Origin: Streptomyces sp. KMM 9044
GTDB lineage: Bacteria; Actinomycetota; Actinomycetes; Streptomycetales; Streptomycetaceae
NCBI RefSeq assembly: GCF_024701375.2
Contig: NZ_CP113910.1
Span: forward strand, 186,001-250,000
Length of the DNA: 64,000 nucleotides
Reading direction: 5' to 3'
Part shown: one piece after another, positions 17,734-25,603 of the stretch
Position numbering within the stretch: position 1 is the first letter of the stretch
Layout: each line of letters starts with the position of its first letter
Position numbers and translations under genes: made by a program
Notes under the pieces: generated by a model
What the model saw: the letters and a program-made list of their open reading frames with translations, nothing else
The model's database searches: none
Told to the model about the DNA's origin: nothing

Positions 17734-19458
17734 CTAGCCCTCCCGCACAGGCACGCGCCACACCAGGGTGGTGCCACGGCCGGGGGCGCTGTCGATCTCC
17801 AGATCGCCGCCCAGCTGCGCGGCGCGTTCGGCCATGTTGCGCAGGCCACTGCGGCGGCCGTCCTCCGGGATACCCGCACCGTTGTCGGCGACGGTCAGCC
17901 GCACCTCGCGGCCGTCGGTCTCGAGGGCCACCTCCACCCGATCGGCACGCGCGTGCCGGGCGATGTTGGCCAGGGCCTCGGACAGGACGGCCACCAGATG
18001 GTCGACGGCCCCCATCGGCACAAGGGTGTCGACCAGGCCCTCCATCCGCACGCTGGGCGCGAAACCCAGCACGGGGGCCGCCTCGCCGACCACCCGTACG
18101 GCGCGGGCCCGCAGTCCGGCCCCGGATGCGGCGGCGTGGGCGCGCAGGCCGAAAATGGTCGATCTGATGATCTTGATGGTCTCGTCCAGGTCGTCCACCG
18201 CCCGGGAGACCCGCTCCGAGGCCTCCTTGTGCTCGATGAAACGGCCGGCGCTCTGCAGCGTCATCCCGGTGGCGAACAGCCGCTGAATGGCCAGGTCGTG
18301 CAGGTCCCGGGCGATCCGGTCGCGATCCTCGAGCACCGCGATCTGCTCGGCGTCGCGGCGACGCTCCGCCAGTTCCATCGCCACCGCCGCCTGCGCGGCG
18401 AAGCCCTGCAGCGGCTCGATCTCCTTGTCGGAGAACTCGCCGCGGCCGGCGGCGCGCACCAGCAGGAGGATGCCCCGTACCCCGTCCTCCGACCCGACGG
18501 GCACGGCCACCGCCGGGCCGAGGCCGGCGAAGCTCGGTGGTCCGGACGACACCCGCTCGTCGCAGGAGACATCCGGACTGGTGACGGGGGCGGCGCTGGT
18601 GAACGCCCGGCCCAGCAGGTTGTCGTCGACGGGGACGACGAGCCCCCGCTGGGCCTCGGCCTCCTGGCCCATGGCGAGTTCCACGGTCAGCGACGCGGTG
18701 CCCTCCATCGGCACCGCCACCTCGGCGAGCGCCGCACCGGTGATCTCCATGGCTCGTTCGGCGATCAGCAGGAGAGCCTCACTGCCGCCGCTGCCGGACA
18801 TCAGGGCGTGGGTGATCTCCGTGTTCGCCTGCAGCCACCGCTCCCGCAGCCGGGACTCCTCGTACAGCCGGGCGTTGTCGATGGCGACGCCGGCGGCGAC
18901 GGCCAGGGTCGACAGGACCGACTCGTCCTCCTCGTCGAACTGTGCCCCGGCGCGCTTCTCGGTGAGGTACAGATTGCCGAAGATCTGGTCGCGGACCCGG
19001 ATGGGGACTCCGAGGAAGCTGTTCATCGGTGGATGGTGGGCCGGGAAACCGAAGGACGCGGAGTGCTCGGACAGCTTCGCCAGCCGCAGCGGCTGAGGGT
19101 GCCGGATCAGCTCCCCGAGGATGCCGTGGCCCTCGGGGTAGTGGCCGATGCGGGCGATCTCCTGGTCGCTGACGCCGACCGTGTGGAAGGCCGACAGCCG
19201 CCTGCCGTCGGGGCCGATCACGCCGAGAGCGGCGTACTCGGCGTCCACCAGTACGGCTGCGGCGTCGACGATGCTGTGCAGGACCTGTTTCAGGTCCAGT
19301 TCGCGGCCCACCTCGAGGACGGCCTCCAGCAGGCTGTGTACCCGGTCGCGCGTGCCGCGGGCCGCGTCGATCCTCGCCTGGAGCTCCTCCAGCAAGTCGT
19401 CCAGCCGCAGCTGCGGCAGCAGCGGACGGGGGGCCCCGTCCCGCTCGGAGCTCTCCAC
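17734..19458 (-). CDS. DevS/DosS-like GAF-GAF sensor histidine kinase (probable haem sensor)
   Basis: This soluble 574-residue kinase has two GAF domains (about 40-200 and 215-365), a HisKA_3 dimerisation domain and an HATPase domain. The phosphoacceptor is His387 in DRIARDLHDLAIQRLF, and the ATP lid includes VADNGAGIPEDGRRSGLRNM. GAF1 closely follows mycobacterial DevS/DosS, including SFGFPAHHPPMNSFLGVPI; His142 aligns with the DevS haem ligand His149. That family senses O2, NO, CO or redox state. The response regulator is encoded 104 bp upstream on the same strand. Homology with the Streptomyces OsdK group is likely. The sensed ligand is inferred. Confidence 0.9.
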   Translation of the reverse strand: MESSERDGAPRPLLPQLRLDDLLEELQARIDAARGTRDRVHSLLEAVLEVGRELDLKQVLHSIVDAAAVLVDAEYAALGVIGPDGRRLSAFHTVGVSDQEIARIGHYPEGHGILGELIRHPQPLRLAKLSEHSASFGFPAHHPPMNSFLGVPIRVRDQIFGNLYLTEKRAGAQFDEEDESVLSTLAVAAGVAIDNARLYEESRLRERWLQANTEITHALMSGSGGSEALLLIAERAMEITGAALAEVAVPMEGTASLTVELAMGQEAEAQRGLVVPVDDNLLGRAFTSAAPVTSPDVSCDERVSSGPPSFAGLGPAVAVPVGSEDGVRGILLLVRAAGRGEFSDKEIEPLQGFAAQAAVAMELAERRRDAEQIAVLEDRDRIARDLHDLAIQRLFATGMTLQSAGRFIEHKEASERVSRAVDDLDETIKIIRSTIFGLRAHAAASGAGLRARAVRVVGEAAPVLGFAPSVRMEGLVDTLVPMGAVDHLVAVLSEALANIARHARADRVEVALETDGREVRLTVADNGAGIPEDGRRSGLRNMAERAAQLGGDLEIDSAPGRGTTLVWRVPVREG

Positions 19459-19562
19459 CCGTGATCCTCCCGTTCGCTCGCTCTACCGGCAGCCTGCCCC
19501 CGGCAGGTGCCACGCTAACGGGCGAGGCCCGGGCGTATCCGGCCGGTCGGCGAACCCGCGCG

Positions 19563-20255
19563 TCAGCGATCCGTGCGCCGCAGCCGGTCCTGTGCCTGGG
19601 TGGCGATCACGGCGGCCTGGATACGGCGCTCCACGCCGAGCTTCGCCAGCAGCCGGGAGATGTGGTTCTTCACCGTCTTCTCCGCCAGATAGAGCCGCTG
19701 GCCGATCTGACGGTTGGTCAGCCCCTCGCCGATCAGGGCGAGGATCTCCCGTTCGCGTTCGGTCAGTCCGGGCAGGACTTCCTGCTCCTTCTCCGGCTCC
19801 TTCTCCTGCCGCAGCCGGGCCATCAGGCGGGTGGTGGCGCTCGGGTCGAGCAGGGACTGTCCGGAGGCGACCGTCCGCACGGCCGTGACCAGGTCCGAGC
19901 CCTGGATCTGCTTCAGCACATAGCCGGAGGCACCCGCCATGATCGAGTCCAGCAGGGCCTCCTCCTCGTCGAACGAAGTGAGCATCAGGCAGGCCAGGTC
20001 CGGCAACGTCGAGCGCAGCTCACGGCACACGGTCACACCGTCGCCGTCGGGCAGGCGGACGTCGAGGACCGCCACGTCGGGGCGGAGCGCGGGGACGCGG
20101 GCCAGTGCCTGCTCTACGGTGGCGGCCTCGCCCACGACGGTGATGTCCGGTTCGTCGTTCAGCAGGTCGTGCACTCCGCGGCGGACCACCTCATGGTCGT
20201 CCAGCAGGAAGACCTGGACGGGCCGGTCGGATCCCGGCCGTTCGCTGTCCGCCAT
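19563..20255 (-). CDS. NarL/LuxR-family response regulator (DevR/DosR-like)
   Basis: A 230-residue regulator has a receiver domain (about 12-130; phosphoacceptor Asp65 in [13 protein letters not shown]) and a C-terminal LuxR helix-turn-helix (about 163-225; [20 protein letters not shown], then [20 protein letters not shown]). The tripartite layout and neighbouring GAF kinase match DevR/DosR/OsdR regulators of hypoxia, NO and dormancy genes. ATG 20255 has AAGGAGCGTCAG upstream. The kinase follows downstream in the same direction, consistent with one operon. Confidence 0.93.
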   Translation of the reverse strand: MADSERPGSDRPVQVFLLDDHEVVRRGVHDLLNDEPDITVVGEAATVEQALARVPALRPDVAVLDVRLPDGDGVTVCRELRSTLPDLACLMLTSFDEEEALLDSIMAGASGYVLKQIQGSDLVTAVRTVASGQSLLDPSATTRLMARLRQEKEPEKEQEVLPGLTEREREILALIGEGLTNRQIGQRLYLAEKTVKNHISRLLAKLGVERRIQAAVIATQAQDRLRRTDR

Positions 20256-20369
20256 CTGACGCTCCTTGTCCTCATGTGCCGGACCCTCGTGTACCGGGCC
20301 GTACACCGTGTCCCGGTGCCCCGGCCGGCTGTTGCCGGAAAGTCCCTCACCGGGATCCTTCTCGATTCC

Positions 20370-20382
20370 GGGCCGAACGGCC
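20370..20382 (-). promoter_or_regulatory. DevR/OsdR-box-like palindrome
   Basis: GGGCCGAACGGCC lies about 115 bp before the response-regulator start. It resembles the GGGxC-n-GxCCC symmetry bound by DosR/OsdR regulators, which often control themselves. Such motifs arise readily in G/C-rich DNA, so support is weak. Confidence 0.22.
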
Positions 20383-20701
20383 AGGGCCGGTCGGCCTTGA
20401 TTCCTGTCGGCCACCCGTTCTCCGCGGAGGGCCCGCGCCCTCCCGCCGGCCGGATCCCCGCGCTCCCGACGCGCCGCGGACCGTACGGGCGTGAGCGGGC
20501 CGGACGGCCGGAGTGCCGGGGCCCTCGGCACCTGGAAGGTGACCGGCGGATGGACCATCCTCGGAGACAGGAGCGGCACCGATCCCCCGCGGCCTCGCTC
20601 CGTCCACGGTACCCGGGCGGCGAACCACTGGACCGCCGGACAACTCCCGACGCCCGTAAGACACCCGCGCAACGCCTGTCCGGTGCCCGTCCGCAGGTCC
20701 C

Positions 20702-20715
20702 CTACCGATCGGTAG
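20702..20715. repeat. 14-bp perfect palindrome
   Basis: CTACCGATCGGTAG is perfectly self-complementary. The same GGTAG/CTACC half-motif recurs in the hairpin 22 bp downstream, so the two may form one operator or alternative RNA structures. Confidence 0.45.
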
Positions 20716-20736
20716 CGCCATTCGGCTCCGGCGATC

Positions 20737-20770
20737 CCGGCCGGTAGGGCCGGGCGGCCCTACCGGCCGG
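20737..20770. terminator. 15-bp-stem hairpin before the STAS gene
   Basis: CCGGCCGGTAGGGCC pairs perfectly with GGCCCTACCGGCCGG across a GGGC loop. It lies 28 bp upstream of the STAS start, where it could be an attenuator or operator rather than a terminator of any visible gene. Confidence 0.5.
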
Positions 20771-20797
20771 CCCGCCGCTGCGGGTTGGCTGACCTGC

Positions 20798-21214
20798 ATG
20801 TCCGAAAACCATGGCAGTTCCGCGGCGGAGCCGACCGAGCGGGTCGCCGCCGGAACGACGGTCGTCGCACCGCGGGGAGTAATCGACCTGCTGACCCTGA
20901 CCGCGCCGGTCCTGGCGCGGCGCCTGGACGTGTTGGCCACCGGCACCTTTCCGACCTGGTGCTCGATCTGCGCGACGTGTCGTTCATCGGCTGCTCGGGC
21001 CTGCGCGTGCTGTGCCGTGCGCGCAGGCTGGCCCTGTCCCGTGGGGGGGTGGCTGCGGCTGATCACGCGCAGCCCCGGTCTGCTGCGGCTCCTCCGCCAC
21101 GCCCGGCTCGCCGGCGCGTTCGAACTCCTCCCCCGCCTGCCGGCGGAACTCGACGCAGCCGCCGTCCGTCCCGGAGTGCGCAACGGGGCCTGCTCCCCGA
21201 ACAGCGCGCCATGA
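20798..21214 (+). pseudogene. STAS-domain anti-sigma factor antagonist with two compensating frameshifts
   Basis: The frame opens MSENHGSSAAEPTERVAAGT and reaches the start of a STAS domain (VVAPRGVIDLL, VLARRLDVLATGTF). The conserved core DLVLDLRDVSFIGCSGL then continues one frame over, from about 20957 to 21040. After a run of seven G at 21042-21048 the original frame resumes with WLRLITRSPGLLRLLRHARL to the stop. One base missing near TTTCC and one extra G in the run explain the pattern exactly. STAS proteins of this type switch anti-sigma factors through a phosphorylated Ser; here FIGCSGL contains that Ser. If the indels are sequencing errors, the gene is an intact anti-anti-sigma factor of about 138 residues. 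Confidence 0.75.
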
Positions 21215-21358
21215 GTCCCCGGGGCCGAGCCGACCGGCCCCGTTCTCCGGGCTCCGCCCGGGACGGAAGGTTCTCCTCTGCCGGGCCGATGGACCCGCAG
21301 CACCCCCTCGAACGGGGGTTACCACCAAAAACACGCTCGTCGGATTGCTCTACAGAAG

Positions 21359-21490
21359 TGCCGCCGGCCCGGGCCGGACAGTACGTGAGCGTGCGGCTGC
21401 CCGACGGGGTGCACCGGCTGCGCAGGTACGGCCTGCCCTCGGACCCGGGCGGCGATCTCCGCCGTATCACCGTCAAGCGGGTCACCGGGG
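21359..21490 (+). pseudogene. Flavohaemoglobin FAD-domain remnant
   Basis: A short stretch reads PPARAGQYVSVRLPDG, RLRRYGLPSDPGG and LRRITVKRV. This follows the start of the ferredoxin-reductase FAD domain of flavohaemoproteins (PGQYVSV, R-x-Y-S-L, ISVKR). The globin domain and the rest of the reductase are missing; the similarity ends at the hairpin beginning at 21497. Flavohaemoglobins detoxify nitric oxide, so the location near a DevS-like kinase may be meaningful. Confidence 0.55.
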
Positions 21491-21496
21491 CCCGGG

Positions 21497-21547
21497 GACG
21501 GGCGTGGGCCCTTCGCGCCTGCTGTGCGCGAAGGGCCCACGCCCGTC
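21497..21547. terminator. Bidirectional 22-bp-stem hairpin
   Basis: GACGGGCGTGGGCCCTTCGC through 21518 pairs perfectly with 21526-21547 around a CTGCTGT loop. It lies 47 bp after the stop of the Roadblock gene on the minus strand and serves as its terminator. Confidence 0.85.
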
Positions 21548-21593
21548 CTGCGTCCTGACCGGACCGGCCTGGTCCCTCCCGGGCGGGCCCGGC

Positions 21594-21968
21594 TCAGACC
21601 TCCAGATCGTTCTCGATCCGGCGCAGTTGATGGCGGGCCATCGCCATGTTGGCACGGCTCGCGTCCAGCACGAGGTACAGGAACAGACCGTTGCCACCGC
21701 GCCCCTTGATCAGGCGGATCAGGTGGTACTGGCTGCCCAGGGTGATCAGGATGTCCTCGATCTCCTCCTTCAGCCCCAGGAGTTCCATGGTCCGCAGTTT
21801 CGAGCGCACGATGTCGGTGTTGCCCGCGGCGGCGACCTCCAGGTTGAAGTCCTTGCTGCCGCCGATCGTGCCGAGCGCCATGCCGCTGGTGTAGTCGACG
21901 AGTGCGGCGGCCGTGGCACCGTCGATGGAGCTGAGGCAGTCCTTGAGCGAGGTCTCGGTGTTGGCCAT
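21594..21968 (-). CDS. Roadblock/LC7-like protein (124 aa)
   Basis: The protein MANTETSLKDCLSSIDGATA continues with ALVDYTSGMALGTIG, DIVRSKLRTMELLG, DILITLGSQYHLIRLIKG and LFLYLVLDASRANMAMARHQ. This is the Roadblock/LC7 fold pattern: alternating beta-strands and helices with the LVDYTSGMALG turn. Bacterial relatives include MglB and conservon CvnB, which act on small Ras-like GTPases. ATG 21968 follows GAAAGGACACC. It is the last gene of a four-gene minus-strand cluster with two further Roadblock-like proteins and no GTPase. It may therefore act as a scaffold or on a GTPase encoded elsewhere. Confidence 0.8.
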   Translation of the reverse strand: MANTETSLKDCLSSIDGATAAALVDYTSGMALGTIGGSKDFNLEVAAAGNTDIVRSKLRTMELLGLKEEIEDILITLGSQYHLIRLIKGRGGNGLFLYLVLDASRANMAMARHQLRRIENDLEV

Positions 21969-22054
21969 GAGAGGTGTCCTTTCGATCGTGGTGGTTGGTC
22001 CGGCCGGTCGCCAGGTCGTGTCACGGCGGCCGACCGAGGGGAGAAAGCCGGTGT

Positions 22055-22573
22055 TCAGCCGCCGTGCTGGGGCCGGGGCTGGTGTACGGGCCGCTGCGGG
22101 GTGCGCACCGGGAGGGTGCCGATCCGGCGGTCGGCGTCCGGAAGCGGCGGGGCGTGCGCGTCGAGCGCCGCACGCTCCGCGTGCCTGCCCCCGCCCGGAC
22201 CGACGCGGGTGTCGATCAGCTCCGCGATCCGGGCACCGCTGCGCCTGCCCTCCAGATGCAGCCGGCCCACGTTGACCCGGTCGTCGGCGAGCAGGGTGAG
22301 CACGGCGGTGCTTCCGGCGGCGTAGGTCGCCACGTATCCCCCGGTGCCGCGCACCAGCAGCTCGCGGAACTCGCCGCGGGCGGCCGCATCCGTCATGCGG
22401 TACGCGACCCCGAGCGCGGCGGCGGTGAGCGCGGCCAGTCCCTCCGGCTCGGTGTCGGGCACCTCGTGGGCGAGGACGAGTCCGTCGACGGTGGCCGCGA
22501 GCGATCCCGCCAGCCGGGGGACTCGGGTACGGAGCCGACGCAGTTCGTCCAGCACGTCGGTCTCGACGGCCAT
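22055..22573 (-). CDS. Roadblock/LC7-like protein with extended C-terminus (172 aa)
   Basis: After an N-terminal helix (VLDELRRLRTRVPRLAGSLA) come VDGLVLAHEVPDTEPEGLA, ALTAAALGVAYRMTDAA, ELLVRGTGGYVATYAAGSTA and VLTLLADDRVNVGRLHLEGR. This is the MglB/CvnB-type Roadblock order, with the glycine-containing hairpin that precedes the long central strand. About 40 residues after the domain are Pro/Gly/Arg-rich and probably disordered. ATG 22573 is preceded by GAAAGGAGACTGCTC. It lies between the DUF4388-like gene (38 bp upstream) and another Roadblock gene (86 bp downstream), consistent with one transcript. Confidence 0.8.
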   Translation of the reverse strand: MAVETDVLDELRRLRTRVPRLAGSLAATVDGLVLAHEVPDTEPEGLAALTAAALGVAYRMTDAAARGEFRELLVRGTGGYVATYAAGSTAVLTLLADDRVNVGRLHLEGRRSGARIAELIDTRVGPGGGRHAERAALDAHAPPLPDADRRIGTLPVRTPQRPVHQPRPQHGG

Positions 22574-22611
22574 GAGCAGTCTCCTTTCGGCACGCTGTCG
22601 ACGCGCGCGGA

Positions 22612-23391
22612 TCACAGGGCCTCCAAGGCGTCCAGGAGCCGTCGCAGCAGTGCTGTGTCGGGCTCGTCCCACGCGCCGCCGGGTGCGCCGGTGCCCGGAC
22701 GGACGGAGACGACCGGCGGGGGCGGCGCGGGGGTGATCAGTCCGTCGGCGGCCAGGCGGCGCAGCTCGACGAGGGTGTGGAAGGTGCGGCACGCGAGGGC
22801 CGAGGCGATCTGCGCGGCGGTGCTGGCGCCGTCGACCCGGGCGAGGGTCCGGCTTCGGCGGGGCGGCAGGTCCGCCTGGCCGACGCCGGGAGCGCGGGTG
22901 AGCGGGGCGGTGTCGACGGCGGGGTCGGGCCAGATGCGGTCCAGCAGGTCACGGCGGCGCCGCGACTCGCGCAGCACGCTTGTCACCGGGACGGGGCGGA
23001 CCGCCCCGAGCCAGTGGGCGGCCTCGGGTCTGAAGCGGAGCGCGACGGTGTCCCGGGCGAGCGCGAAGTACGCGGCGTCGAAGAGCGCGCCCAGATGGCA
23101 CAGCTCCAGCGCGCCGGCGGTGAGCCGGCCGCTGTCCACGAGCTGGCGGCCGACGCGGTGGCGGGCGCCGGCCCGCTCGACCGCCTCCCACCAGCCGTCG
23201 GCGGGGAGCGCGCCGCTGCGGGTGAGCAGATCGCCGAGGTCTGGGCTGTACGCGGATTCGACGTGGACGACGTGTCCCGCAGCCAGGTAGAAGACCCCGG
23301 ACCCGGTGGAGAGGGCGCCGGTGGCGCGGTCGGCCGCGAGGCTGCCGAGCATGGCGGGCGCCGGTCCGTCGGTGGCTGCCGCGGTGGTCAT
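22612..23391 (-). CDS. DUF4388-like protein (PatA N-terminal type), 259 aa
   Basis: The first half carries the DUF4388 pattern: MLGSLAADRATGALSTGSG, VFYLAAGHVVHVESAYSPDL, GDLLTRSGALPADGWWEAVE, VGRQLVDSGRLTAGALELCH and ALFDAAYFALARDTVALRF. The second half (from about 125) includes SVLRESRRRRDLLDRIWPDP and a winged-helix-like segment SRTLARVDGASTAAQIASAL plus TFHTLVELRRLAADGLITPA. DUF4388 domains occur in PatA-like regulators next to receiver or Roadblock proteins. The start at 23391 overlaps the stop of the upstream Roadblock gene by 4 nt (ATGA), so the two are translationally coupled. Confidence 0.7.
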   Translation of the reverse strand: MTTAAATDGPAPAMLGSLAADRATGALSTGSGVFYLAAGHVVHVESAYSPDLGDLLTRSGALPADGWWEAVERAGARHRVGRQLVDSGRLTAGALELCHLGALFDAAYFALARDTVALRFRPEAAHWLGAVRPVPVTSVLRESRRRRDLLDRIWPDPAVDTAPLTRAPGVGQADLPPRRSRTLARVDGASTAAQIASALACRTFHTLVELRRLAADGLITPAPPPPVVSVRPGTGAPGGAWDEPDTALLRRLLDALEAL

Positions 23392-23792
23392 CCGAGCACC
23401 AGCCGGTCCGCCATCTCGGCCAGCCGGATGCGCGCCAGGGCCAGGTTGCCTTCGCTGCGGTCGAGCCACAGATACAGGAACACGGTGCTGTCGAAGGTCG
23501 TGATCACGAACCGGAGCAGGTGGTAGGCGTCGACGGTGGTGAGGATCAGGTCCTGGACCGGTGCTTCCTTTCCCGACAGGACGGACGCCCCTCCGTCGGC
23601 CGGTGCGAGCGTGCCGCTCTCCATGGCGAGGCGGGCGAGTTCGGCGGTCTCCGCCGCCGTGGCCTCCGAGTCGTCGCCCGGCGCCTCGCCCACCACGCCC
23701 AGCGCGAGTCCACTGATCCAGTCGACCACCAGCGCTCCTCGCGCACCGGGCAGTCGCATGGCTTCCAGCAGACTCTCGTCGATTCCGGGCAC
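23388..23792 (-). CDS. Roadblock/LC7-like protein (134 aa), first gene of the cluster
   Basis: GTG 23792 (GGGAGGGGGATCCGGC upstream) opens VPGIDESLLEAMRLPGARGA, then LVVDWISGLALGVVGEAPGD, a short linker, VQDLILTTVDAYHLLRFVIT and FDSTVFLYLWLDRSEGNLAL. It aligns block for block with the 124-residue paralogue at the end of the cluster (xVDYTSGMALGTIG; ILITLGSQYHLIRLI; LFLYLVLDASRANMAMAR). The two are diverged duplicates. Its stop codon overlaps the DUF4388-like start. Function is inferred only as a GTPase- or scaffold-linked signalling component. Confidence 0.8.
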   Translation of the reverse strand: MPGIDESLLEAMRLPGARGALVVDWISGLALGVVGEAPGDDSEATAAETAELARLAMESGTLAPADGGASVLSGKEAPVQDLILTTVDAYHLLRFVITTFDSTVFLYLWLDRSEGNLALARIRLAEMADRLVLG

Positions 23793-24243
23793 GCCGGATC
23801 CCCCTCCCTCGCACGGCTGTACCGCGAACGTGACGTCGAAGCTACGCTGCGTGCTCGACCGAGGTGAGGGCTTTGGCGTTTTCCCTTGGAATATGCGACA
23901 CGGTCCCTTCGGCGCTGGTAAGGTCGGCGCTTTTCGAGGTCCGGCACGATCACCGGGAAGGGCCCGCGGCCCCGCCGGGAGGGGTTCCGACGACGGGGGC
24001 AGGGTGCGGGCAGGGCCTTCCCCTGGCGGATGGCGGGCCGGCCCTGCTCGCGGGAACCCATTGCGGTCACGGGGTACCGTCGCGACCACGAGTGACGGCC
24101 CTCCACCACGTGTGCGCTCCGCACACCCCGTGCGCGGCACACACCCGCGCGCAGAACATCGAAGGACGACACGTACGGGCTGACACGTGAGGGCCCCGCC
24201 ACACGGGTGACGGGGACGAGAAACGCCGCCCGGCGGACCACCC
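23793..24243. other. Intergenic region between divergent units, no gene supported
   Basis: About 450 bp lie between the Roadblock cluster and the plus-strand unknown gene. No frame here combines a ribosome binding site with protein-like composition. A relatively A/T-rich patch around 23870-23900 (GGCGTTTTCCCTTGGAATAT) is a plausible promoter area. Confidence 0.4.
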
Positions 24244-25509
24244 GTGTCGGTTCCGCCGTCCGACAGCGACGACAATGGCAGGACGCACGTGCCCCCGTTT
24301 CCCCCTGGACCCATGCCGACCTCACGCACAGCCCGCCCCGTGACCCCGCCCTCCGTCTGGCTGACCGCCGGCCGGCACGCCGGGGGTTCCGCCCACGACG
24401 TACTCCGGCGCACCCTGCGCCGGCTGGAGGGCGGCGGGGGCATCGACTCGTTCCTGGAACTGCCCGAAGAACCGCCCGAGGCAGGGCCGGAGCCGCGGGG
24501 TGACGCGCCGGACCTGGTGTTCCAGGCCCGTGTCCGGGTCGCCGGCGCGGTGACCGTGCGCGCCCGGCTGAGTGTCGGACCCGGTACCGGCGAGGGGCAG
24601 CCGTGGATCCTGGTCGCCGAGGCCGAACAGCGGTGGGACCACATGTGGCCCTCTCCCACCGGCATGTTCTGGCCCGTGGACGAACCGGACACGGGCTGGA
24701 ACCACGACGCGGCCACGGGACTGCGGCTGGGAGAGATCAGTTCGCTCCCCGAGGACAACAAGGCCGTACGACGGCTGATGCGCGACTGCGCGCGGAGCGC
24801 GAGCGGGTGGAACATCCACGTCGTCGTCCACGAGGCGATGACCACGGACGACCGTGGCCGGGTGCCGCTCTCGCACTGGCTGCCGCCCGGCCTGCAGCAC
24901 CGCGTGGTGGAGCACCGCGCCGCGCCGCACCAGCTGCGGGTCGTGAACTGGGCGCTGCGCGACTGTGGCGTCGAGGTGCCGCGCGGTGGTGCGGTGGTCC
25001 TGCCCGGCAGCCCAGTCCCGGAGGGCTACGACGCCGGGGATTTCTCGGTGCGAGCGGTCTTCCTGGACGGCACCCGGCCGGCCGGCCTCGTCGATGCGGT
25101 GACCCGGTTCGCGGCCCTGCCCCGTGCACTGCCGGACGGCGCCGAGGCGGCGCTGACCGCGCTGCGGGAGGACTGGCGTCTGCTGAACCTGGAGGAGGAG
25201 CTCGCCCGGGAGCGCCGGCTGGTCGCCCTGTACACCGACGCGCTGGAGGCCATGACCAAGTCCCGCGACCTGTACCAGGAGGCCGCCGAGAGCGCCCACG
25301 AGGCGCTGGCCGCGTACCGGGAGGCCGCCGGGGGCCCGGGCGTCCGGGCTCTGCCGTCCGGTATCCCCGCTGCGTCCCCGATGCGGCAGCTGACCCGCAC
25401 GTTCGAGCGCCTGAGGTTCGGTCCCAGGGGACGCCGTCCGTCACCCTCCGGGGAGGAGCACCAGGCCCCGCCCGCCGCCGGCGCGCAGTCGACGCCTTCC
25501 GGTCCGTAG
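24244..25509 (+). CDS. Hypothetical protein with C-terminal coiled coil (421 aa)
   Basis: I do not recognise a family. The central part (about 90-300) is compact and protein-like, with WILVAEAEQRWDHMWPSPTG, GWNIHVVVHEAMTTDD and VRAVFLDGTRPAGLVDAVTR. Residues about 315-365 form a heptad-rich, charged helix (NLEEELARERRLVALYTDAL) predicted to be a coiled coil. The last 50 residues are Pro/Arg-rich and probably disordered. The start is uncertain: GTG 24244 and ATG 24313 are both possible and neither has a strong ribosome binding site. No signal peptide or membrane segment is seen. Confidence 0.6.
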   Translation: MSVPPSDSDDNGRTHVPPFPPGPMPTSRTARPVTPPSVWLTAGRHAGGSAHDVLRRTLRRLEGGGGIDSFLELPEEPPEAGPEPRGDAPDLVFQARVRVAGAVTVRARLSVGPGTGEGQPWILVAEAEQRWDHMWPSPTGMFWPVDEPDTGWNHDAATGLRLGEISSLPEDNKAVRRLMRDCARSASGWNIHVVVHEAMTTDDRGRVPLSHWLPPGLQHRVVEHRAAPHQLRVVNWALRDCGVEVPRGGAVVLPGSPVPEGYDAGDFSVRAVFLDGTRPAGLVDAVTRFAALPRALPDGAEAALTALREDWRLLNLEEELARERRLVALYTDALEAMTKSRDLYQEAAESAHEALAAYREAAGGPGVRALPSGIPAASPMRQLTRTFERLRFGPRGRRPSPSGEEHQAPPAAGAQSTPSGP

Positions 25510-25603
25510 GGCGGCCTGTCCGGCGCACCGTGCCGGACGGCCGAGAGCCGGACAGCTGGGAGCAGGCCGCGCGCCGGGGCAATGCGCCCGGACCGTACGG
25601 CGG

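Larger units (their letters stand above)
20256..20797. other. Long intergenic region with palindromes, no gene supported
   Basis: No frame with a ribosome binding site and protein-like composition was found. The region holds a DevR-box-like sequence, a 14-bp palindrome and a large hairpin, listed separately. It separates the response regulator from the STAS gene and probably carries promoters for both. Confidence 0.5.

Noticed and set aside
17704..19464. A 586-residue plus-strand frame opposite the sensor kinase
   Set aside because: It mirrors the kinase gene; the kinase frame holds all recognisable motifs.
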